In this document: piece by piece, positions 22,969 through 32,068 of the stretch
Layout: the number at the start of each line of letters is the position of its first letter
Numbering within the stretch: position 1 is the stretch's first letter
Assembly (NCBI GenBank): GCA_031771865.1
Contig: JASISA010000019.1
Coordinates: 372,001-436,000, forward strand
Reading direction: 5' to 3'
Source: Nothophaeocryptopus gaeumannii
Lineage: Eukaryota; Ascomycota; Dothideomycetes; Mycosphaerellales; Mycosphaerellaceae
Length of the DNA stretch: 64,000 nucleotides
The notes under the pieces: generated by a model
What the model was told of the DNA's origin: nothing
The model's input: only the letters and a program-made list of their open reading frames with translations
Databases searched by the model: none
Program-made: the position numbers and the translations under genes

Positions 22969-23608
22969 ATGGCTACATCCTCTTCACCACTGCTCGACCT
23001 GCCACCCGAGCTACAGCTTCGCGTGCTGTCACGGCTACCTGCAAAAAGACATCCAGAAGTGCCACCGCATCAATAAGCACTTTCGTGATCTCATCGACAT
23101 CAAATAAAATCAGCGTCTGGCTTTCGTGCCTGGGATTCAGCGATCGATTGCACGCTTGGTCGAGGAGAAGCAGAAATACTGCGACTATGCCACCGACGCG
23201 AAACTTGTAGACCGCACTCCAATTGCCATTGTCAAAGCCATCGGTCAGTACAATGCACTGCGGCTTCGATGGGGTGAGCATCACCATGCCATGAATCGCT
23301 TTGTGGCACACTGGCTGCGAAAGACGGTACCGGACTTGAAAGATTCCGGTGTCGAATACGACCTCTTGCTACCTCTTCTGGCTGCCACTGTCACGCTCTT
23401 TGCGCTACACCTGGTGTCGGAGAACGATAGCTCGCGCGGACTCAGAGCGATCAGCCCGCAAGTTCAGGGACTGCTGTTCAACATGAAGCAACCGCACATC
23501 TACAGAACGGTCGGATTGAAGTCTTCCGAAGACGTCGATAGAGTGTTTCAAGGAATGCGCACACACTGCAGAGGTTGGTTCAAACAGCCGATCGAACGAC
23601 TATGGTAG
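22969..23608 (+). pseudogene. Decayed F-box paralogue
   Basis: From ATG 22969 the frame reads an F-box start (LLDLPPELQLRVLSRLPAK), then goes out of frame at an A5 run near 23041-23047. Removing one A would restore KDIQKCHRINKHFRDLIDI, matching the neighbouring F-box gene's KEIQGCRKVNRYLRDLIDL. An in-frame TAA at 23104-23106 follows, where the neighbour has GAA (Glu). The rest is open to TAG 23606-23608 and keeps matching it: AIGQYNALR vs ALVAYDELR, RFVAHWLRK vs IFVDHWILR, and ATVTLFALHL vs HIVVTLHNLHL. I infer an inverted duplicate of the F-box gene that lost function through at least one frameshift and one nonsense change. It also lacks the paralogue's acidic C-terminal part. Confidence 0.8.
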
Positions 23609-24039
23609 CCCAAATACGTCGTAGAGCCGATCGCAGCGGAAGCATGGGAGGATGCCGAGCCTCTCTAGGACGAGAAGGAGGAGATGCTTTCGGCCAAGCT
23701 TGGCACTCCAAGACTACCGAGGACAGCGCCTTTCACGTACTGTGTGGGATCACAGTGGGCCATTACGCAGTTGCAGGGAGTGCTAGGAGGCGAAGGAATC
23801 CTTCAACCAGCTGTCAAAGCCGTTATCCTAGCAGAGATGACCTTCGCTTGAGCAAGATGACCCACTCCAAAGCCAGCGACTTCAAATCGTCAAGTACAGT
23901 CGGACGGGCAGCATTAGAAGGAGGCTCAAGAATGGGCGCCCTGGACGGGAAGCTCAGAAGCCGAGCAGCTTCCCATCAAAGAATTGTATCATAGCAACGT
24001 GGGTATCATCTCATCTAAGCATAAACAAAAGGCACTGAC
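23609..24039. other. Tail of F-box pseudogene region and UBC6 3' flank
   Basis: 431 bp without an intact gene. The first ~60 bp still read like protein in the pseudogene frame (PKYVVEPIAAEAWEDAEPL then TAG), so eroded C-terminal sequence may continue there. Nothing else is recognised. Confidence 0.4.
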
Positions 24040-24900
24040 TCAGAGAAGGAGCTTCTTCCAGAGTAAGAATGCAAGCAGAGCCAGAACGCCGTAGATGGCC
24101 TTGTCAATCCAAGCCGGGACACCATCGTCTTGTCGAGGGCGAACAGGCCTTTGCTGTTGTTGATTCGCAGCTGGAGCGGGCGCCGCTGCTTGAAGAACAT
24201 TCCGTTGTGTGACTTGTGAAGTCGTCGTTGAAAGTGCTGGAACAGCATCCGGAGCGACAGGCATCGTATTCGAAGCCGCACCCTTCTCCTCCTTCTTCCC
24301 ATCCTTCTTACTCAAATCCTCTCTATAAGCCAACCTCAACTCCTCCGGAACCTTCTCCTCCTTCTTCCCCTCCCCGCCAGCCTCCCTCACAACCTCATCC
24401 TGCTCCCTCATAATCTCCTCGTTCGTCTTCCCACAAGTCGCACACCTCGACCCTTTACTCTGCCCAGCGAACCTCCTCCTCACCTCCTCAGAAGTATCCA
24501 TACCCCCCAACTGCCCCGCAGCATCCGTATCCATAAAACTCCTTATCGCAACCAAAGACGTTCGGATCCCCCATGCTGGCTGCCATGTCTCTTCATGATG
24601 TCCCGAAATAGACAGACAGATCTCGCGATTGACTTCGAAGCGGCCGGTTGGTGTGAGGAAGCGGAAGGAGGGTGGTTTCAAAGGGTAGGCGGGTGGCAGC
24701 ACGATTCGCCCATGGTAGATGCCGCCGTCGAAGGGGGAGGGGGCTGGTGGACCGCGGAGTGTGAAGTGCCATTCGAAGAGGTCGGTTTCTAGGGGTGCGG
24801 CGTGGTAGTCTGAGGAGGGTTGATTGGCGAGTTCGGAGGCTTCTTTGAGAATTCGTTTGATTGTTGGGTTTTTGGAGGAGAATTGGCCTGCAGTGGACAT
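24040..24900 (-). CDS. UBC6: Ubiquitin-conjugating enzyme E2 6 (UBC6/UBE2J2-like), ER tail-anchored
   Basis: 286 residues, no introns, ATG at 24900. The UBC core spans residues ~8-165. The usual HPN motif is replaced by TPTGRF, as in the Ubc6/UBE2J branch, followed by NREICLSIS with catalytic Cys95 and the TWQPAWGI stretch. A variable linker (CATCGKTNEEI, acidic/Lys-rich, then Gln/Pro-rich) leads to a C-terminal hydrophobic anchor (IYGVLALLAFLLWKKLLL, residues 269-286). This gives a cytosol-facing, ER-anchored E2 that works with Doa10-type ligases in ER-associated degradation. Length and topology are normal. It is divergent from a PEX11-like gene. Confidence 0.92.
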   Translation of the reverse strand: MSTAGQFSSKNPTIKRILKEASELANQPSSDYHAAPLETDLFEWHFTLRGPPAPSPFDGGIYHGRIVLPPAYPLKPPSFRFLTPTGRFEVNREICLSISGHHEETWQPAWGIRTSLVAIRSFMDTDAAGQLGGMDTSEEVRRRFAGQSKGSRCATCGKTNEEIMREQDEVVREAGGEGKKEEKVPEELRLAYREDLSKKDGKKEEKGAASNTMPVAPDAVPALSTTTSQVTQRNVLQAAAPAPAANQQQQRPVRPRQDDGVPAWIDKAIYGVLALLAFLLWKKLLL

Positions 24901-25271
24901 TGTTGCTGATGTTGATGATGTTATGGTTCGGGTGAGGTTCTCGGATAGGCGGTAGTGATGTTTTGGTGTCTTATGTTGTCATCATGAACTTTACATGTAT
25001 GAATTGGACCATGTGCTCGGATGGTCACGGATTGTAACAATCGCAGGCAAAGAGCCAGCTGGCAATTGTCGTGTGAAGGTTGACGTTGCCGATTGAAAGC
25101 TCGAGCCACAAGCTCGGAGCATTCGCATTCACTTGACAGGGTTCAGCTTCGGACTTCCACGTGCTGATAAGACCTCATCCCTGAAACTTGATCGTCCAAG
25201 TTCCTCGTAAGACCTCAAGAATAAACACCACCTCACCCACCAACAATTCCCTTTCCTTAACGCTTTTCAAC
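24901..25271. promoter_or_regulatory. Divergent promoter, UBC6 / PEX11-like
   Basis: 371 bp between start codons of two genes for tail- or membrane-inserted organelle proteins. A CACGTG palindrome lies near 25159-25164 on the PEX11 side. Function is inferred only from position. Confidence 0.35.
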
Positions 25272-26132
25272 ATGAGCTCCATCCAAAGACTCAAATACCT
25301 CCTCCACCACACAACACTCCGCGCCGACCTCTTCGCCTCCCACCTCCACCGTCTCCTTCGGACTTCTCGTGGAACCGAAGCTCTGCTGTGCACTGCGTAC
25401 TATACCCTCGCGCTACTCCATTCTCAATTGACACGCATTCTATCCCGCCGGTACGAACGTCTCGCAGAAACAATCGCCCGCAATGCTTCCAAGACAATGC
25501 TTCCCGGCGAAGCCCTCGTCGCAACCATCGAAGCTCCCCATCTCGCCCTCACCGAGACATGCGCGAGTGTGAAAAGCTTGGGGGATACGATTGAAGATGT
25601 ACGGATGTTTATGAGGTTATGGGGAGTGTTGGGGATATATCAGAGTGCGAAGGAGATATATGCGAAACCGGCGAGGGATCCCGCGTTGAAATTGCTGGCT
25701 TGGTGGAAGATATTCGCTACCACTGGGTTTCAGGTATTCGAGAATGGCGCATACTTGTCACGGCGAGGTGTGCTGCGAGGTGAGAAGTGGAACAAGAGGG
25801 AAAATGCATGGTGGTTATGGAGCTCGAGGTTCTGGCTGGCAAAAGTCGTGCTAGAAGGATTGAGATTGTTGAGGGTGAGGCAATTGCGATATAATGAGGA
25901 CTTTGGGGCGCAAAAGGTAGAGGTGGATGAAAAAGAGGTGAAGATACAGAGCCAGGAGTTAGAGAAGAGGTGGTGGAGAGATCTATACTCCAACCTTGGG
26001 TGGATTCCGAGCAGTGTGCATTGGAGTCTGTATGACGAGGATGATAGCCCTATCGGCGAGTGGATGATTGGGTTGGGTGGAATGGTGCCTGCCATCATTG
26101 CACTGCAAAATGCTTGGAAGGAGACTGCTTGA
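25272..26132 (+). CDS. Peroxisomal biogenesis factor 11 family protein (Pex11C-like)
   Basis: 286 residues in one exon; I chose ATG 25272 because the frame upstream has no ATG. Pex11-type features are an amphipathic N-terminal region (SIQRLKYLLHHTTLRADLFASHL) and a central DTIEDVRMFMRLWGVLGIY helix. KEIYAKPARD follows, with a Trp-rich segment LLAWWKIF. The C-terminal membrane-associated part is PSSVHWSLYDEDDSPIGEW, then a hydrophobic helix and NAWKETA. Pex11 proteins elongate and divide peroxisomal membranes. The assignment to the C subgroup is by general resemblance and is uncertain. Its stop is only 72 bp from the POL12 stop on the opposite strand, so the transcripts likely overlap at their 3' ends. 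Confidence 0.75.
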   Translation: MSSIQRLKYLLHHTTLRADLFASHLHRLLRTSRGTEALLCTAYYTLALLHSQLTRILSRRYERLAETIARNASKTMLPGEALVATIEAPHLALTETCASVKSLGDTIEDVRMFMRLWGVLGIYQSAKEIYAKPARDPALKLLAWWKIFATTGFQVFENGAYLSRRGVLRGEKWNKRENAWWLWSSRFWLAKVVLEGLRLLRVRQLRYNEDFGAQKVEVDEKEVKIQSQELEKRWWRDLYSNLGWIPSSVHWSLYDEDDSPIGEWMIGLGGMVPAIIALQNAWKETA

Positions 26133-26204
26133 TTGCGTATATGCCAGGAAACGCTCTGCTCAATGCGCGGATACGCCTGAACATCCATCATAAACATTTG
26201 CGCT

Positions 26205-28265
26205 TCATATGCGAACGATTTCGGCCCGCACTCGGTCATAAAGATGATTGTGCACGAGATCTCCGCTCTCGCGCTCTTCATCGGTCAATACTCGTGGATG
26301 CACACTCAGCGATGCATAAGTTCCTGCGCCACGCTTCTTGCTGAGCGTGCCTGGATTAATACATATCACGCCTTCGACAACCTGCAACCACCGAAAAATT
26401 AGCAGAGCACTTTCCGTCAGGATGGCTTAACATACCTTTGCAAACGGAATCAACACGCTCGGCAAGATCAGCATGTCAGGTCTCGCCTGCCAAAACTCTC
26501 CAAGCTTTAGATACGTCAGGTCAAGATTTGCTCCCAACGCATATCGCTTCTCTCCGCCAGGTTCAGGAACCTCGCCTGGGATGGCTGCAGGCTCCGGCAA
26601 ATCTTCTCGCGCCTGCGGCGGAAATACGGGAAAAAAATGACTTTGCTCGATGACATGACCAGCGAGTCTTGCCATGTAGTCGTTGTTCAGTAACTTCCCG
26701 CCAGTCGCCGACATATGAACATTGCCAGAGTTTATCTCCGAGAGAACATCTTGCGATGACATGCCGACGACCATCTCGTTCATCGACAAAGCCATAGGGT
26801 TGGCCACAAACTGGACCTGTTTGGGTAGACCGAGTTGCGGTCTGGGCACGCGGTCTTGTGGCCAGGAGACGTGCTTGCTGACAGCGTCACGCATCGATGG
26901 TACCATGATGATTGTTATCGTAGGTACCGCTTGTGCGAGTCTTTGTATTGCGACGCTTATGAGCGTTCGGAAGACATCGGTCACTGTTGCTTGGTCCGGC
27001 TCGATTTTCGCGTCTGACGGTAGGTGAGACTCGAAGTCTCCTGAAGCTACTATGGGGTGTTCCAAGTCCAAGAATGGTCCAGTCAGAATGAGTATATCGG
27101 TCTTTAGCTCAGCTGCCTTCTCAAGCAGCGCGTAGAAAGGCGCGAAAGACAGATCTGTATCCATTGTGTAGGGGCCGCTGGCAATCAACATACTCAAAGG
27201 CCTCGTCTCGCCATCTGCGCTTGTCAACCGATCGTTGTGTATATCGATTTCTTGCGGTCTTGACGCAGCTGATGGCAACATTGGCATGTCGAGCACTTCC
27301 GACACTTTAAAGTACTCTCCGCTAACGTTGGTTCCTCGGAGTGCAACAATTTTTCCAGGGAAGAAGTCGTAGCTAGTGCCGTCCATCTTTAGTGATACTC
27401 GCATACCTGCTCCCATGCGTCTGCTCGTTTCCAGTACCATACTCGATGCATTCAGCTTTCCAGTGGGTTGATCGCAGGCGATTCGGCCAACTGCCACGAT
27501 TTGAGATGCGGACTGCGCTGCTGGGTTGCCGAATTCGCTGTCTTCGAGTTTGTACTCCTTTTGGAACAGATCAACAAAGCTGTCAATCCTGTCATCCAAG
27601 ATCTCTGATGCCTCTGATAGCTTCATAGCCATTGGCTTATACGAGAACTTGGGCAAATCCACCGCAGCCTTCAACTTGACGCGTGACTCTGACAGAGGAA
27701 CTTCTGGCACCGCTGCTGCCGGCAAATGTGAATTGATAGATTCAATCACGTCACCAGCATTCTTCCTGTCTTCAAAAGCGATCACTGGCCCGGCAGACTT
27801 GTTTCCAGCAGCTTTCCCATCCGCAGGCGAGCTATTCATCCCACTCCTCACAGCTTTCGACGTAGGAGTATCAAAATTGCTCTTCCTTTTCGCAGCCGAG
27901 CCTCGTGATGTAGATGTGCCAGCGGATATCATTCCCTCCATCATGCCAAATACATCCCCAGTCCCACCTCCTGCTCGAGGTGTCGCAGCTGTTCTCTTGG
28001 AAGCATGATGTGATGCAGGTGCTTTTCGCGATGTCCGTTCGAGTTCGTCTTGGAGGGTGTTCTTGAAGTCGCGAACAGTTTTGTAGTCCAGCTTCGTGGT
28101 ATCGGCGCCCATGGTGATCACATAGCTGTCCCATTTGTAGTAGAGGTCTTCCGGCGACAGGGACATCAATTGCATGATGTGTAGGAGTTCGGTCATGACA
28201 TCTTGGGGCACCTCCTGATCAGGAGGCGCGAAGAACTTGTTCACTTGCGCGTTGAGGTCTGCCAT
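26205..28265 (-). CDS. POL12: DNA polymerase alpha subunit B (POL12/POLA2)
   Basis: Two exons (26436-28265 and 26205-26381; 54-nt intron GTATGT...GCAG, phase 0) give 668 residues. This is the regulatory B subunit that tethers primase to the catalytic subunit of DNA polymerase alpha. The N terminus has the small helical domain (QDVMTELLHIMQLMSLSPEDL) and a basic Ser/Thr-rich linker. The OB-fold and calcineurin-like phosphoesterase region follow (VSGEYFKVSEVLDMPMLPS, ASGPYTMDTDLSFAPF, DILILTGPFLDLEHP, TIIMVPSMRDA). The phosphodiesterase-like domain is inactive in this family. The short last exon encodes VVEGVICINPGTLSKKRGAGTY..., matching the family's CVNPGRL-type C terminus. No anomalies. Confidence 0.92.
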
Positions 28266-28609
28266 AATGCTCGACTTCGTTTGGATTGCAACGGGTTGAG
28301 GTTGTGAGAATGTTCAATGTAATTGAGGGCAGATTGAACGACGCGCCTTGACGCGTGGAGTGGAGAAGTCGCGTTTAGAGTTCAAGAACCCAGGACGGAC
28401 AAGGATGCGGCCGCTCCAATCAATTTCAATGAGGACTTTAGTTAAGCCTTCTGTCTTCCGACTTCACTTGTAAGCCGCGCCCGCTCATACATTCACACAC
28501 TAACACTCTAGTCCTTCCTCTCTGCATCGCTTTCGTCAGTGGTCCCACAGTCCTCCAGAATGTACAAAGGCCGTCGTTACCTCCGGTTCAACCCATGGAC
28601 TGCTGGTGA
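28266..28609. promoter_or_regulatory. POL12 promoter side and remnant 5' flank of aldo-keto reductase pseudogene
   Basis: 344 bp. A GACGCG/CGCG-rich patch near 28338-28375 (ACGCGCC, ACGCGTGG, TCGCGTTT) lies about 70-110 bp upstream of the POL12 ATG. ACGCGT is the MluI cell-cycle box core bound by MBF in yeasts, and CGACGCGCC / ACGCGTG here resemble it; POL12 is an S-phase gene, so this is suggestive. It remains a pattern match. Confidence 0.4.
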
Positions 28610-29484
28610 CCCGCGGTCTCAATCGAAGACCGAAGTCCTTCCTCTCCCCGTAGAGAGTCCTTCTTCAAAGAGATGATTCCGCGTACAGTCATACGCCGAC
28701 GGACGTCCGCAGAGGATTGACGGATAGCTTAAAGGCTCTCAATACCGAAGAAGTTGATCTCTTTTACCTGCGCGGTACGTCGAAGTCAATACCCTGGAGC
28801 AACTCTGTTCTCTGAAACTAACCTTCGGCATCCGATAACCAGGCCCAGATCGAAAGCATCCGTTCGAGGATACGCTCCGCGAAGTCAACAACCTCCACGA
28901 AGAAGGCTTCTTCAAGCGCTTCGGCATCAGAAACTACCAGTCCTAGGAAGTCGCGAAAATGTGCGAGATCTGTCGCAAGAACGACTGGATTCAGCCGATG
29001 GTGTACCAGGGCATCTACAACGCGTTACCACGTTGCGTTGAGGACGAGCCTATGCCTTGCCTTCGACACTACGGCATCTCGCTCTACGCTTTCCAGCCTC
29101 TCGCTGGTGGATTCCTGACTGGACGATACGTTTGCGACCAGACTGAGTCTGAACCTGGCTCCCGGTTCGATCCAAAGAAGTGGCAAGGTAGCTTGCACAG
29201 AGATCGGTACTGGAACCCAGCCTACTTCGACGCTCTCGATGCTATCAAGGCTGCAGCCGACAGGCACAGCCTGACGCTCGGCGAGATTGCATTGAGATGG
29301 TTGAAGCATCACTCGGAGCTCAGTCGAAAAGGGTGACGCGATCATCATTAGAGCCAACAGCGTTAAGCACTTGCAGGACAGCCTGGTGGACTTGGAGAAG
29401 AGTCCTCTGCCAGAGGATGTGGTCAAAGCAGTCGAGGAGTTGTGGCCACCCGTAAAGGGGTACGCGCCGAAGTACTTGCACTAG
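28610..29484 (+). pseudogene. Decayed aldo-keto reductase (AKR7-like)
   Basis: The readable protein resembles the AKR7/aflatoxin-aldehyde-reductase-like group: YSHTPTDVRRGLTDSLKAL, EEVDLFYLRG, LREVNNLHEEGFFKRFGIRNY, then VYQGIYNAL, GISLYAFQPLAGGFLTGRY and GEIALRWLKHHSEL. A family-like intron survives (28771-28842, GTACGT...CCAG). The lesions are an in-frame TAG at 28945-28947 where Trp (TGG) is expected before EVAKMCEIC, and a frameshift near 29325-29336. The text then resumes as KGDAIIIRANSVKHLQDSL to APKYLH, stop 29482-29484. The first ~60 residues, which carry the catalytic Asp and Tyr of the barrel, are not recognisable. I infer a dead gene. It is divergent from POL12. Confidence 0.82.
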
Positions 29485-29800
29485 CGCTCGTCATTGGAAA
29501 CGATGAAGTGGTAGGAGGTCGTCGTGAGTCTACGGGGAAGTACAGCACCGCTCGGAAATCGGAGCTCGGCATTGGCCTGTGGGCATGAAACTTTGTCCAT
29601 CGCTGCGCATGTTGCTCTAACATAGCTGAGAGATATTGAATGAATCTCGCATGTGCGTTCTTCCAGAGCTCTTCACGTTGTTGAATTCCCTTGTGTGGCC
29701 TGTCTGTGCCCGTGCAGTCACAGTAAGGAGGCGCCAGAGCCCAAGGGTCACATATCATCGTATCTCAACTCGCCCTGGAGCCAGACTCCAATCAAGGTCT
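29485..29800. other. Interval between two pseudogenes
   Basis: 316 bp with no recognised gene. It separates the aldo-keto reductase remnant from the methyltransferase remnant, both on the plus strand. Confidence 0.35.
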
Positions 29801-30450
29801 ATGGATGACACGGTAGAAGATCCCAAAGAGCTCGTAAGAGCAGATTACCATAAGATCGCGCCGCAATACCTTGACTTCATCACGAGACTGCCGTCCCAGA
29901 ACATCGTGTGTTACGATAAGCTGTTGGCATTGTTTCCATCACCTCGATTCTCAAGACTGCTCGATCTCGGCTGCGGAAACGGTCTGCCATGCACAAAGCA
30001 TTTGGCAGGAAGAGTCGGCCATATCATCGCCAATGATTTCTCACCGGCGCAATGAGGCCTAGCCAAGGACAAAGTAGCACTCTGCAAAAACGTCGAGTAT
30101 ATTTCCAGCGACATGACAACCCTTAGCTTCGCACCAGAAAGCTTCGACGGAGCCATCGCCATGTATGCGTTGCAGCATTCGCCGTCAAACGAGCAGCCTG
30201 CAATGTTGCAGAAGATTCACAGCTGGCTGAAGCCGGCGGTGTACTGTCGTGCAACTTCGACGAGCGAGAGAATTCTAATACAGTCATGGACGACTGGCTG
30301 GGGGCAACGATGTGGAGCAGCGGGCTGGGTATTGACAAGAGCGAGATGATGGTTCGCGATGCTGGACTCAAGGCTCTGGAAGGAGACGTCGTGAGGCAAG
30401 TGGACTGCAAGAGGACCGTGCCCTTCCTTTGGATCCTCGCAAAGCCGTGA
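29801..30450 (+). pseudogene. Decayed class I SAM-dependent methyltransferase
   Basis: From ATG 29801 the frame reads MDDTVEDPKELVRADYHKIA, then SAM-binding motif I RLLDLGCGNGLPCTKHLA, then HIIANDFSPAQ. A TGA at 30053-30055 breaks it. The same frame continues as LAKDKVALCKNVEYI and SFDGAIAMYALQHSPS (motif II/III region) to LKP. A one-base loss near 30238-30241 (expected GGVL after LKP) then shifts the frame. The other frame continues as VLSCNFDERENSN and DWLGATMWSSGLG to FLWILAKP, TGA 30448-30450. Only two lesions separate it from a small-molecule methyltransferase of about 216 residues, so decay is recent. The substrate is unknown. It may belong functionally with the neighbouring reductases. 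Confidence 0.82.
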
Positions 30451-30735
30451 GGCCCTCAATGCTTGTCGAAATGCCGCATCCTTCATACCCTCGTACGCGG
30501 CAGAACCCTTCTCTCTTCGACCACGCATATTTTGCTGAAGTTTCCGGTAGATGCTTGCCAGTTCATTGATTTGCTTCGTGACGTCCATGGTTTGGACCTC
30601 GGAAGTCTGCGAGGGAAGCTGAGCGATCGACGCGTCGAGCAGGGTCTTCGTTGAGTCAGCAGAAGCCAAGCTTCGAGTCTTCAATGGCAACTCAACATGA
30701 ATTTGTGACTAGTTCTTAAGGAGGAAATCTCGACG
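30451..30735 (-). other. Possible coding remnant of unknown type
   Basis: On the minus strand an open frame covers this gap and reads a helical, polar sequence (MDVTKQINELASIYRKLQQN, then MRGRREKG) before running into the antisense of the methyltransferase remnant. It resembles a coiled-coil fragment, but there is no clear start, end or family. It could be an eroded third gene or chance. Confidence 0.2.
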
Positions 30736-31749
30736 ATGGCCTCGCATCACATCCTGATAGCCGGCACTGGAGCGATAGGGGCCGCCTTCTTCGCTTCCAG
30801 ATTTGCGACCGTGCCAGGTGTCAGAGTGTCAGCGATTTGCCGATCCAACTACAAAGCAGTCAGCACGAACGGCATCACAGTGTCTAGTCCGACGTTTGGA
30901 GAGACCAACTTCCGACCTGCCTACACCTTCTCCGATATTGAAGCTGCGAGACGGGCGACAAAGCAGGAGAAGCTATCGTGGAGCCATCTCTTGATTTCAA
31001 CGAAAGCTCTGCCTGGAAATGACCCAAGCAGCCTTTTGGACGGCCTAGTCGACGACAGATCAACTGTTGTCGTGTGTCAGAATGGACTCGATATTGAGGA
31101 GCCATATCGAAAGCGGTTTCCGCATAGCCCCGTAATCAGCGCTGTGACCAGAACATCGGTGATTCAGTCTAGCCCGGGTCTCATCGAGCACAAACACTGG
31201 ACGCGTACTACAATCGGACCGTACGCACCAAATGCTCAGGGTACCGCGCTGACTAGAGCCACTGAGAAGAACAACGAATTTGCAGAACTTCTCCATGCCG
31301 CGAAGATACCCGACGTCGACGTTCTGGATCACACAGGCATGCAATTCGCCAGATGGCACAAGACTGCTATCAACGCCGCCATCAACCCGACATCTTGCCT
31401 CGCTGGTGGCACAACAAACCAGGGGATCGCGCTAGACGATGAGCTCTTACGCCATGGGGAGGGAGTGATGCGTGAGATTCTGGAGGCTGCGGAGAAAGTC
31501 TTGGGTCAGCCATTGCCGAAGTCGCTGCCCACGGTAGAGGCTGTATTCCAAGGCGTCAAGGACGATGTCAGTGGCAGCAAATCAAGCATGCTGGTGGATT
31601 GGGAATCTGGACGCCAAATGGAGTTGGAGGTCATTCTGGGCAATCCCTTGAGACTGGCTCGCACTGTTGGCATTGAGCTCCCGCGAACGCAGAGTATGTA
31701 TTCTTTGCTGAGAAAGGCGCAAGACCTGAGGGCAGCCAATGGCACCTGA
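30736..31749 (+). CDS. 2-dehydropantoate 2-reductase-like protein (ApbA/PanE family)
   Basis: 337 residues, single exon, ATG 30736. The N-terminal Rossmann fold begins HHILIAGTGAIGAAFFASRF (GxGxxG). A conserved NG after the beta-strand follows (VVVCQNGLDIEEPY), as in ketopantoate reductases. The C-terminal helical domain holds the catalytic Lys region (QFARWHKTAINAAINPTSCL) and DVSGSKSSMLVDWESGRQMELE, matching the family's KSSMLQDxxxGRxTEID pattern. PanE reduces 2-dehydropantoate with NADPH in pantothenate synthesis. Fungal genomes often carry several paralogues, some in secondary-metabolite clusters, so this copy may act on another 2-oxo acid. It is intact although the two genes upstream on the same strand are broken. 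Confidence 0.88.
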   Translation: MASHHILIAGTGAIGAAFFASRFATVPGVRVSAICRSNYKAVSTNGITVSSPTFGETNFRPAYTFSDIEAARRATKQEKLSWSHLLISTKALPGNDPSSLLDGLVDDRSTVVVCQNGLDIEEPYRKRFPHSPVISAVTRTSVIQSSPGLIEHKHWTRTTIGPYAPNAQGTALTRATEKNNEFAELLHAAKIPDVDVLDHTGMQFARWHKTAINAAINPTSCLAGGTTNQGIALDDELLRHGEGVMREILEAAEKVLGQPLPKSLPTVEAVFQGVKDDVSGSKSSMLVDWESGRQMELEVILGNPLRLARTVGIELPRTQSMYSLLRKAQDLRAANGT

Positions 31750-32068
31750 TCTTAAACTTTCAGTTTCTGCCCTGTCTGGTAGCGGTCGCTTTCCGTCGCC
31801 GTGCGATTCAGCGGTCGCAGACCGTAGGGGCTTGCTTATCACCCTCGGGCCCGAACAGATAATTCGCAGTGCGGAAGACACTTTCGGCAGCCTTTGTCTA
31901 CAGAAGTCCTCCATGACACCCGCAAGAGCATAGGATGGGCTTGCGTTGTGCGATGTCTAGTGTCGGTGCTCGAGGCTGTATATAGCAGATGCATATCGTA
32001 GAACTAACACTTGATGCGCGGTTCAATGGACTGGTATTGAATGTTCGAAGACCACCGACAGGCGAGGA
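31750..32068. other. Convergent 3' interval
   Basis: 319 bp between the stops of the PanE-like and APC10 genes. No gene recognised. Confidence 0.4.

Noticed and set aside
26205..26387. Short open frame as an independent gene
   Set aside because: Its sequence is the conserved C terminus of DNA polymerase alpha subunit B and joins POL12 through a 54-nt intron.
30217..30690. 157-codon minus-strand frame as a complete gene
   Set aside because: Its C-terminal half is antisense to the readable methyltransferase remnant, so it cannot be a normal gene along its full length.
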